Part shown: piece after piece, positions 38,101 to 48,226 of the stretch
How the letters are laid out: every line of letters starts with the position of its first letter
How positions within the stretch are numbered: position 1 is the first letter of the stretch
Source: Pachypanchax playfairii
Taxonomy: Eukaryota; Chordata; Actinopteri; Cyprinodontiformes; Aplocheilidae
Reading direction: 5' to 3'
Length of the DNA: 64,000 nt
Assembly: GCA_006937955.1 (NCBI GenBank)
Contig: SSNP01000024.1
Coordinates: forward strand, 2,772,712-2,836,711
The notes under the pieces: generated by a model
Told to the model about the DNA's origin: nothing
The model's database searches: none
The model's input: the letters and a program-made list of their open reading frames with translations, nothing else
Program-made: the position numbers and the translations under genes

Positions 38101-38337
38101 AAATATTTACATTTTGCTGTATAAAATCTATAAGAGTTGTAAAGAGAATTGAGATCATAAAATAGATCAAAGCCACTGCTGATACTTGTAGCTGCACTCT
38201 CACTACCTGAAAACACTCACAGTCAGAAACACTGAGTACACTCAAAAAAGTGAATCAGGACAGTTGTTAATTTCACATAGTCAATTTATTTTCAAATAAC
38301 ACATAAATAGGTGTTTTTTGGTTTAAATAATTATTTT
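35112..38337. other. Upstream region of the GPR132-like gene
   Basis: No coding exon recognised. It may contain the promoter and first non-coding exon of the receptor gene (see 36757-36950). Confidence 0.35.
36757..36950 (-). other. gpr132: Candidate non-coding first exon of the GPR132-like gene
   Basis: Minus-strand sequence ending AACAAACAG/GTGAGATCC has a strong donor match at 36756-36757 and lies 2.6 kb upstream of the acceptor at 34194. The 5' limit is arbitrary. This is only a splice-signal argument; no transcript evidence is available. Confidence 0.25.
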
Positions 38338-38341
38338 TTAA

Positions 38342-38919
38342 AGAGGCCATTTCATACACATTTCAGGACTTTGTGGTTATTTCTTAAGTATTAAACAGTA
38401 ATATGAAACATTTTATATCTAAAAAACCTCAGGAAACACTGATTAACAGACCTTTCAATCTGTCTGAGTTAGGTTTCGGGTGGTTCCGGCTTGTTCCGTC
38501 AGGCTGCTTCGACTGCTTCGTCACAGCTCGTTCATATTTATTGTTTGAATTTGCTGGACTCTTATTGCCTATGAGAGCAAAAAATACTGTTTCCTGCCCC
38601 GCTGTGCGTGGCAACGTCAGACGTCGTGTCTTTCTGTTTGCTACGTTATGCTACAGCTTTTAGCCAGCAGCATGCTAGGTGTGGTTTCAACTGTGAGAGC
38701 TGCCGAAAATTAACGAACAAAGGAGTTGTGATGAAACAGATACAGGCCGTTCAGACTCTGGAAAAATCGGGTTTTGTCGTCACCTGCGTAGTTTGAGAGA
38801 TTAAAACTGAAAGAGAAGTTGTTGACCTGTTTTCACACCCACTATGAAGGTAAGAACACCTGTGGAGCTAAAATATTCAACAGAAACCTTAAAAAACCGT
38901 TTTTAATGGAAGGGCCTCT
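38342..38919 (+). mobile_element. TTAA-flanked non-autonomous element, copy B
   Basis: A full 578-bp copy of the family at 2456, in the same orientation. It begins AGAGGCCATTTCATAC and ends TGGAAGGGCCTCT, with TTAA at 38338-38341 and 38920-38923. It shares long blocks with the other copies (for example TTTAGCCAGCAGCATGCTA). The frames inside are not genes. Confidence 0.8.
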
Positions 38920-39054
38920 TTAAATCAACTTGATGTAGTTATGTCTCACATTTTCTCTAAATAATAAATATGTGTTGTATGAATTTATTTAATGTTTATC
39001 ACTGGGATACTTTTCACCAAAAGGTGGCATTAATTAGGCTTTAGCTGTCTGGCA

Positions 39055-39180
39055 CAACTAGAGGGCTGATGTAGCCTAGTGGGGAGGGAGATGGCCTCTT
39101 GTTCAGAGAACTGGGGTTCAATCACTGGTGCCAGCAGTGTGTGTTGAAGTATCCTTGGGCAAGATCATAAATTATAAATT
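39055..39180 (+). repeat. tRNA-like dispersed repeat fragment
   Basis: An A-box-like GTAGCCTAGTGGGGA and a B-box-like GGGGTTCAATCAC are followed by TATCCTTGGGCAAGA, a tail seen in common teleost repeats. Degraded; not a tRNA gene. Confidence 0.45.
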
Positions 39181-39524
39181 ATTCTTCTTGCTTTCAAGTT
39201 AATATGATTTAATTATGTGGAACCTGTTGACATAAATAAACTACATTAAGTCAATGAATCATTTTTTTGAGTGTAGAAACTGAAAGAAATGTCACTTTGC
39301 AGAAGATGAGTTGTATTCAAAATATTCTTAAACCACCAGAAACATCTGGTTGGCACACATTAAATCTTTAAAAACACAGAATTCTTGCTGGAACTGTGAA
39401 TTAACTATCAAAAATATTAGAATGCCAGTTCAGTCACATAAAGTCCAACTTAAACACTAAAAGATGTTTCTACTGTAACGTACGCCGGCTAGTTAGAGCC
39501 TCAAACTGGGCTAGGTTTTCATCA

Positions 39525-40300
39525 TCATCAATTTATTTATAAAGCACATTTAAAAACTGCAGTGACGCAGACCAAAGTGCTGTACACAAATAAAAACAAC
39601 AAATACAGAGATAAAAATAAACATGCTATAAAAACAAGCATAAAAACAATAAAATAAGGTCAGCAAGGGGTTAGACTGCCCCAACAGAGTTAAAAGCCTG
39701 AGAATAAAAGTAAGTCTTTAAACAGATCTTAAAAATACTAAGAGATGGGGCGACTCTGACCGTCAGGGGGAGCTGGTTCCATAAACTAGGGGCGCAAACT
39801 GAGAACGCCCGCTCACCACGAACCTTATAGCGGGCTGGACGAACCTGTAGCAAGTGCTGCTCAGAGGACCTCAGGGAACGCCTCGGGACATAGGGACAGA
39901 GAAGCTGCGCCAAGTAGGGTGGCCCGAGCGCATGCAAAGATTTAAAAGCAAATAAAAGAATCTTAAATTTAATCCGATAGCGGATTGGCAGCCAGTGCAG
40001 ATTAGCCACAACAGGGGTGATGTGTTGCTTAAAAGCAGTCCCAGTTAAAAATCATGCAGCAGCATTTTGTACTAGCTGGAGACAAACTGTTGCGGATGAA
40101 GGAGCACCATATAACAGAGAGTTGGCATAATCAAGGTGTGATGTCACAAACGCATGGATGACTGAGAGAAGATCTTTTCTCCTCAAAATGGATTTTAGCT
40201 TGGTCAGCCTACGGAGGTGGAAAAAACAGGATCTAACAACCTGATTAATCTGGACATCAAATCTGAGGTCAGAGTCAAAGATGACCCCCAGATTTTCTCC
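39525..40300 (-). pseudogene. L2-like LINE, 5'-truncated, with nonsense mutation
   Basis: The minus strand encodes the C-terminal part of a LINE reverse transcriptase. Blocks appear in order: LRFDVQINQVVRSCFFHLRR, SHLDYANSLLYG, LQLVQNAAA, then a TGA, then LHWLPIRYRIKFKILLFAFK and SLWNQLPLTVR. The open part is 39671-40009. The stop stands where the family usually has arginine (NAAAR), consistent with CGA to TGA decay. The 3' end lies near 39530 (TTTATTTATAAAGCAC on the plus strand). The element lacks its 5' portion and is inactive. Confidence 0.7.
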
Positions 40301-40319
40301 ATTGTTTTACCAAAATCCC

Positions 40320-41457
40320 ATTGTGGTGTATGAGAATTGGTATTCTTTTACATTTTTGATGATGAACTGCCACTAAAATTCATCGCTCATCAATTTTCAT
40401 TTCAATTTTCCATTGTCATCCATTTTTAGGGGGTTTTGCATTGATGCAAACAAAAACATGAAAAATCAGAAAAACAGAGAAATAGCGTCAATGCTTGGGC
40501 TTTGACCCACGATCTCTGAACACTCTGAAAAGCTCTAAAGTATTCCCATTTTAAAGCACTAATAAAAATAATTTGTACTTAATTTGTCAAACATTCAAAG
40601 AAATTCCTAGAAAAGTTTCAGGAACATGTTCTTTCAAAATTCTTTAATTAAAAAAAAGTATCTAAAATGTGTTTAATTTTCACCTCAGCTTACTGAACGT
40701 GATGTCTTGCAGCTCCAGTCTGACAGCTGATACTCCACCACAGTTTTCTATAATTTTGTAAATTGTTTTCAATTGACAATTTGTCTTCTTTAAAAATACA
40801 TTATGCCTAAGTGCAGGGATCATCGATGCATCTAGTCTAACAGTTTAATGTACAAGATGGAAACAGTACAAGTCATTCGAAGTCAAACAGATAATGATGG
40901 AAGTGTAATCAGAGTTTGTGATTGTGTAATATGATTACAGGCTAAACAGAGCTAATTGGGTTTTTACATTCTTTGTTGAAGGTCTTTCAGCACATGATGG
41001 TCTCAGGAAGCTTCATTGGAGATAAAAACCCAAAATTGTTTATTTTATGCCGCATTGTTCCAAGAAAGAACTGATTTCATGTACTGCCTCCACCCATTTC
41101 CTGTTATTTTCTCCCCACAAAGCACTAAACTGTAATTTAAGTGATATACATTAAGGTTTGGAACTATTAGCAGTTTGCAAAAGCAGATCCGATTGCAATT
41201 ATTGAAGGAGCTTCCAACTTCAGTAGAGGAAAGACTCACAGCTCTTTAATATGTAGCATCATCTCTTACTTTTATGCAGATTTACTTTGGAATATAACTT
41301 ATCAGTACAAAGGTATATTTCAAATTATTATTAAATATTTTACATTTATCTGTTGGCCATTTTTATTCACAGCAGCGGTCTTTGGCTCATGTTTTATTTT
41401 GGGATCATTTTGTCTTGTCTGCTGTGTATGAAATGACTCACCCTGGGCTGATTATTC
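40320..41457. other. Gene-free stretch
   Basis: Nothing recognised. Confidence 0.35.
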
Positions 41458-41462
41458 TTGGA

Positions 41463-41590
41463 GGGCAGTAGCTCAGGAGGTCAAGTGATCGTCCTTTAAT
41501 CCAAAAATTGCTGTTTAATCCCGACTTCCTTATTTTACATGAAAAGTCCTAAAGCATAGATACTGAACCCTGCATTGTCCTACTTACATC
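41463..41590 (+). repeat. tRNA-like dispersed repeat fragment
   Basis: GCAGTAGCTCAGGAGGTCAA matches a Pol III A box and is followed by TGTTTAATCCCGACTTCC, a weak B box. It looks like the start of a known abundant fish repeat whose head reads GTAGCTCAG-like. Diverged and non-functional as a tRNA. Confidence 0.45.
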
Positions 41591-42068
41591 CACGTTTTCT
41601 CCCTTTAGATACATTTTTTTTATTTAAATTGAACAGAAATTTACTGAAGGTAACATCTAGTTATTAATATTCAGCAGGAATGTTTTATCAATGTAGTGTT
41701 AATTATGGTGTAAAATAAAAAGCATGAAACAATAAAAATCAGTTTATCTAACAGCTGGGAAATTGATAAAAGTGTGTAAAATGTCATATTTAATATCCTA
41801 AACAAGCTCAGGGAAAACTTTGGGTTCATTATAACTGTCTAATTGACTTAAAATCACTGATTTTTCAGTGGATACCAAGCTGGCTGAATCTAAAGGGAGG
41901 GTACAGCTAAATGCCTTTAACAATAATTTCATCAAGCTGCTTTTCAACACCGTGGCTTTTTAAACCATGTAGGTTCATGACATCACAGTTCTTTTAGAAG
42001 TTTAGAGATCATGCATTACTCTAATCTAACTAGGACGCATGTTATTATATTTGTAACGTTTTTGTTAA

Positions 42069-42656
42069 AGAGGCCATTCCATTAAAAACTGTTTTTTCTG
42101 AGGTTTCTGTTGAATATTTTAGCTCCACAGGTGTTCTTACCTTCATAGTGGGTGTGAAAACAGGTCAACAACTTCTCTTTCAGTTTTTATCTCTCAAACT
42201 ACGCAGGTGGTGATAAAACCCGAGTTCTCCCGAGTCAGAACGGCCTGTATCTGTTATGTCACAACTCCTTTGTTCATTAGTATTCTGCCACATCTGCAGT
42301 TGAAACCACGCCTAGCATGCTGCTGGCTAAAAGCTGTTAGCATTAGACGTAGCAAACAGGAAGACACAACGTCTTATGTTGCCATGCGCAGCGGGGCAGG
42401 AAACAGTATACCTTGCTCTCATAGGCTAGTTTGTTAGCCATTCTGAGTCCAGCAAATTCAAATAATGAATATGAACGAGCTGCTGACAAAGCAGCCTGAT
42501 GGAAGGAGCCGGAACCAGCCGAATTTTAACGCAGACAGATTGAAAGGTCTGTTAATCAGTGTTTCCTGACGTTTTTTAGATATAAAATGTTTCATATTAC
42601 TGGTTAATACTTAAGAAATAACCACAAAGTCCTGAAATTTGTATGAAATGGCCTCT
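42069..42656 (-). mobile_element. TTAA-flanked non-autonomous element, copy C
   Basis: Full 588-bp copy of the family, inverted relative to copies A and B. Ends are AGAGGCCATTCC and AAATGGCCTCT, with TTAA at 42065-42068 and 42657-42660. Together with copy B it forms an inverted pair about 3.1 kb apart. The open frame 42207-42437 is within it and not a gene. Confidence 0.8.
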
Positions 42657-42660
42657 TTAA

Positions 42661-44470
42661 AAACATTTTGCAACATAAAGATCATGATGTCTCATAGTGA
42701 GAGATTGTACAGAACAGGTAATGTGAGTGAATTACTCAGTGCCAACAGGTTAAATGGCAGTTCTACCCTGTCCTTAGGTATGTCTGTTGGTGTGAGTGGT
42801 TGTTTGTCTTGATGTAGCCATGTGATGGACTGGTAACCATGTCCAAGGTGTAATCTGACTCTCACTCAATGCCTCCTGCCGCCGTCCAGGGGAATAAACA
42901 AGTGAGGAAAACAGATGTGACTCGTCTCTTCTGGGACTGACTCATTTTACGATGAAGTTTATCTTTACAATTATAAATAAGCTGGATTTAACAACAACTG
43001 TTATATTTGAGTGACATTCAGCACGTTTATGTTCAGATTTTTCTCAGAAATCATTTTAACACTAAATCAAAATATTCCAAACATCTCTGATTGATCTGTT
43101 TTTCTCAGCCCTGCCACCAGAGGTGAAAAAAATGTTGGTGTAAAAACTTTTATACTGCTGAAGAATGTCATGATAAATGAGAAACATTGTCCCGTATCAA
43201 CTCAGATAAAAGTTCTTTGTAAGTTCAGTACATTTACCATTTAAGGTGTGCTCGTCGTGTCATTTGCACTAAACGATACTCCTGGTGCTCCTGATAACCT
43301 CTTGAGTACATGAGCAATTGAATTTTGATGAAAAGATCCTTTTATTTCCTCACAGAAACAGATAACTCTTCACAAAATGAAATTGCTCCTACTAGCAGTG
43401 ATCAATAGCTCGGTCTGTGCCGAGCTGCAGAACAGAACATTAAATTCCAATGAAACTGACAAGAAATGAGACCCGGGCTCTCAGAGGTTTAGAGGACCAG
43501 CAGCAAGACATGATTCAAAGAAATTGTAACTCTGCCTGCCTGGAAACTCAACAAACAGCCTTAGAAAAGTGTCAAAAACCCTTTTTTATTTCAAATGTTT
43601 CTGTTTGCTTTTAAAAATAATGTGGACATTTTTCTTCTATTCAACCAAAAACAAGTCTGATCTTAATAGTTAGTAAGCAACTATAATTTCATCCACAGAT
43701 ATGGTAGAAATTAAACTGAGATATTTAGAAAATATAATAATAATAATATTATATTAATAATATAATAAAATGCAGCTACTCCCCGAAATTTCAACATGCA
43801 TTGACTTTTTATAAGTCCAATAATCAGCTACAATCACAATTTGTTGTATTAACTGCCTAACAAGAGTAAAGAGAAACATCATCAAGGGAAATGTCAAAGC
43901 TGCTGCTTGTTGTGTCATTAAACTCATCACGTTCATTAGTGTTAAAAAGACAGATTAGAAATTAAGCCTCAAACAAACAACCACCGTGCAAAAAGCTACG
44001 AACTGCATCTAAAATATGACCGAACCACAAACTGTAGCAGCATCTGCTTGTGACATGTTTATTTATGTGTCGAAAGTGTTTCATGTATGTTTTGGGAGAG
44101 AAAAGTCAGAGTTGGAGTATTAAAGGTTGGAGGAATCCAGCTGAAAACTGCAAAGCCTAAAGCAGTAAGCAGTGGAGCGCAAAGGAGGTGACATAAATGG
44201 CTTCCGTGACTGGGCGTATAGGAGGACTACAGGAAGAAACAGTTTGAGGAGGAGAGGTATTTCATTGACAGCTGAAGTGGAAGTGTGACAGGAAGCTGCC
44301 AGCGGCTGACCGCCACACAGAGTGGACACAGACCCCGAACGCGGCATGAAGCCGACAGGAGGAGATTTAACGGAGAAGGATGGTTTGCAAACTCAGAGAG
44401 AACAAGTGAAAACCCAGATGGAGGGAGAAGGATCCGACAAGCAGTCATAAACTGACTAAGTTCGAATCTC
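42661..44470. other. Gene-free stretch
   Basis: No exon recognised. There is an AT-rich simple-sequence patch near 43730-43770. Overlapping minus-strand frames at 44120-44472 show no domain. Confidence 0.35.
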
Positions 44471-44478
44471 ATCTAAAG

Positions 44479-44795
44479 CACTGATCATCAACTGGCGGGC
44501 CGCGGGCCGGATTCAACGGCTCAGTGGGCCGGATTCGGCTAGATTCCAAAATTGTGAGAATCAAAAAGAAAATAGTGGTCCACACTATTAAAGCAACTCC
44601 TAGTGGTTGACTGTGGTATAGATGATGGGAGCCTGAATCAAATGCCTTCAGTTTTGTAATGAAATGGAAAACGTATAAACATTAAACATAATGTTAAGCC
44701 AAAATTAGATTTTTATTTGATTTTCTTCTTGGGGGTCCGGCCCCTAAGGAGACTGTCTGGTAAAACTCTGGCCCTCTGACAAATATAGACCCCTG
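44479..44795. mobile_element. hAT-type non-autonomous element, 317 bp
   Basis: Starts CACTGATCATCAACTGGCGG with a GGGCCGCGGGCCGG block and ends ATATAGACCCCTG, typical of a common fish hAT (Charlie-like) repeat. Flanking 8-mers ATCTAAAG (44471-44478) and GTCTAAAG (44796-44803) differ at one base, consistent with an 8-bp target duplication. Non-coding. Confidence 0.7.
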
Positions 44796-44803
44796 GTCTA
44801 AAG

Positions 44804-47800
44804 CATGTTTCATAGACAGATTACCCCAAAATGAGCCAGAATTCAAACCTGTCATCCCAAATGTTGAAACACAAACTCATTTCTTTAGAACTATTGCTTA
44901 ATTCTTAGCTGTAACTTCTCTCAGTCACTCTCCATGTTTGTTTACAGACACACTAACAATGACTGAGCCAAGACGGGTTCATCCAATCGTTTCACAACGT
45001 GGCAGACAGTTCTTCACATACTTTTCAACTCATGTGGTTTATGATACATTTTAAAAAATATGTCTGTATTATTTTATCAAATCGGAGCATTTTTTATCTA
45101 TTATTTAGTCTCTTTCTTTTCAGACGGATTCCCTTTAAAAATAAAACATTTGTCTTGTTTTTGTCCCTTTACAGGAAACATATAGAGCTTAGCGGTTCTT
45201 GCACAGCTCACCCTGAGGTTAGAGCTCGATAACCGTCAAAACAAAAACCATGGCATTATATTTACTAACGAAGTGGAGGAGGAAACCACTAGCAGCTTTG
45301 TATGTTCAACATTTGCATCTTCTGTTTAAAGAACACCTCGCACTCATAAAAACACATAAAAGCTGCTTAAGGATCAGCATAACGTGATCAGTGTGACAAA
45401 CTCAAGATTCCACTGGGTTTGGTTATGATTGAGCACATACTGTCACAGCAGTGCAGCTCTGCTGTTGTACGTTACATAAAAACCCTCGTAGGAAGGAAGT
45501 GGTGGGCGCAGCTCCCGAAAACGTGTCTCAGATGGGTCCCGTGATGCCTCGTATGATGCCTACTTTAACCCTCTGACTTTTACAAAGCTGTATGAGAAGA
45601 TGAGAACAGAAAATATTAACACTAACAGAGCAACAGCTTAATGAGTGAACAGTAATTATAAACTGGCACCTTTTAATTACAAGGAACATGGATATTTAAC
45701 TAGTCACTTAAAAAAAAACCCACAAACTTAGCAATAAACGTTCTTTAAGCTAATGTCAATAAATAATGTTCCCATCCTCAGTCACATTCCACTAAAGAGC
45801 TAAAGTCAAAATCAGTTACTATGGTAACTAAAAGCAAGTATATTTTTACTGAAGAAGCACAGTTTATATCTCAAGGTTACTAATCATACCAGGATAAATA
45901 TTGTTGCTTTTTATATTGTTGTTTTTTTATCCTCATGTCAAGTTGCATCATCTCTTGGTTTGATAACTATTTTTTTTTGTTCTTTTCAGGGAATTGAACA
46001 AACCAAGACAAATATTTAATTTCCTGGTGGAAGCATTGGCTGCATGTCTTTTGCTTGCAGACTCGCAGGACTCCACTTCCGCTCGCCAGCGCGAAAGACA
46101 ATAGCTTGGAAGATTGTTGCTGAGGGTGCAGACACAAAACAGCTGACACTTGAAAGAGATAAAAGAAAACATAAAGAGAGAAAGGGATGGTGATTTGGCT
46201 TGATTTCGAAGTGATGAGGGGCTTTAGTCTCAGGGAGGGGGACAAAAAAAAAAGAGACAAGGATGCATTATTACCAGAATGCACTGAAGTGCGCCCATCA
46301 AAGATTGGAAAACAAATCACTCTCCTCTCCTCTACAGCCACAGGGTCCTCTTGAGTTCCACTCAATCTGTGAGCCGTGGAAAAACCTGCCTTTGTCTGCC
46401 AAAAGCTGGCTGTAATTTCTGTGGCACGTCAATACATGAAGCCATCATATCTTTAATTAAATCCATGCTGGATCCATATGATGAGAGCACAGACCCTAAT
46501 GTCAGCAGAAATTACACCTGCCACATTAATTTGTTCTTCTTTAAAATGAAAAAAAATGTCAGTCAGTCAGGTGAGAAGTAATTTATTACCACGGCAACAA
46601 TGCTTCTCGTTTCTTTCTTATGTTCTATTAAGATTTCCAGTATAGACACTCAGTCTGGTATTAAGTGTCTGAAAATGGCTAAGAGGAGTTTTATTTGTGA
46701 ATGCATGTTTTCCCTTGGGAAACAATAAAACGGTGAACACGGATGAATAAATAAGACTTTCCATGACAAACGGAACATCGGTGAAGTTTGTATTATCTGT
46801 TATTAAGGCCGAGAGCCTCGCTCATCAAACACATTGTACACAGTCTACACATAGTCAGCTACTACGTAAAGTTCAGGTTACATATTTTCATAATAGACCA
46901 TCATAACTGCAGCATGTTTAAAGACGTAGCTATTCAATTCTATTTCACAAAAAAAAAAAAAAAAGAAAAGAAACACATCAACATAGAAGGTCAACATCTA
47001 AACTACATAAACATAAAGTTCGAGTTTAGTAACCCATTCTGTGCATCCTCAAATCTGCTTCTGTTAAAAGACATGTCCACTTATCTGCTCATCATTAACT
47101 ACATAATACAGTCAGTTGCAAAGACATGCTTCATTTCAATGGAGTGCTCGATTTCTGAGGCGGAGAGAGTCGGCGTCTCGACACAATGGAAGCAATTTTC
47201 ACCGCTCACCAGCGGCTACTAGGTTTTATAATCTGTTATCTGCAGGCGGAAATGTTTTTTTTTTTTTTTAAGTCTGGTAATTAAGCTCCACTTCTAGAGT
47301 TCATTTAAACCCACAATGCCATCTTTAATTATGTATATTTTTCAAAGAATCTATTCTGGCTTCAAACCAGTGGCAATTATTGTAAATGTGCTTTTGCCAG
47401 ATCAATATGAGCAGTTTTTTTTGGGTATTGGGCATGAAGTTATGGGAATTCATTTGAGAATACAGATGCATGCGTTCCGTTTAGTGATTACCAACAAAGA
47501 AAGAATAATATAAGTACTTATTGAAAGCGTAATGAGGATAAATCTCAACATAGTCAAAGGGAAGCAGGAAACAGCATTTGACACATTTATATTCATCTTC
47601 TTGGTGACACGCAGTTACCTGCTTCACTTTGAGGCAGAGATCAAGCTGCAAGTTCAGAGTTAAAGTTTGACTACAGTTTTTTTTTGTTAAGATTTGACTT
47701 AAAAACAAACTATGAAAGAATATGAAATAAAACCAGGTTGTTTTTTTTTCTTGACGAAGAGAATTCAGCAATTCAAAAGATGAAAGAGAGTCACAAAAAA

Positions 47801-48001
47801 GAGCCGATGTAACATGATTCAAAGACGTTCTGAAGACATGAAAAGAGAAATGTCATTGAGAGAAATTGACTAAAACTGAGCGTGGAAAGTCTAAACAGCG
47901 GGACACTTTTCTGGTTTGAACCGTGCCATTTTCAACAGTTTTTTTTTCAGACATTAGGTTTTTCTGCATTCCGTCCACATGAGTCCCATCCCTCTTTGTG
48001 G
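44804..48001. other. 3' flank of prkd2
   Basis: Lies downstream of the prkd2 stop and should contain its 3' UTR. Possible poly(A) signals read as TTTATT on the plus strand, for example near 46579. An A-run lies near 46950. The frames at 45967-46365, 46788-47222 and 47481-47822 carry no recognisable domain. Confidence 0.35.
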
Positions 48002-48226
48002 TCAGAGGATGCTGACCTTCTCAGTGAGGCCCTGCATATCCGAATCATATTCGCAGTTCTCGTCATCGGAGGCTGACGCAGGGCGATGTGGCACGAGGTG
48101 AGGGGGGTAAGGCAGGCTGTGCTCCCGTGCGTACATCTGCCAGCGGGTGTCATCACTCTCATGAGTGATGTATCGCTCGCCTAGTTTAGTCTCCAGCTCC
48201 CGCAGGTCCAACCACGCCTGGTAGTC
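48002..48226 (-). CDS. prkd2: prkd2 terminal exon
   Basis: Encodes DYQAWLDLRELETKLGERYI, THESDDTRW, an acidic tail and the final EKVSIL before TGA. The serine in VSIL corresponds to the autophosphorylated residue of PKD1/2 PDZ tails (family knowledge). Confidence 0.93.
   Translation of the reverse strand, partial: DYQAWLDLRELETKLGERYITHESDDTRWQMYAREHSLPYPPHLVPHRPASASDDENCEYDSDMQGLTEKVSIL

Noticed and set aside
41463..41540. Possible tRNA gene from A- and B-box motifs
   Set aside because: No complete cloverleaf can be formed and the flanks match a dispersed repeat; called as a tRNA-like repeat instead.
45967..46365. 132-codon minus-strand open frame downstream of prkd2
   Set aside because: No splice-consistent context, no domain, and overlapping frames; probably chance.
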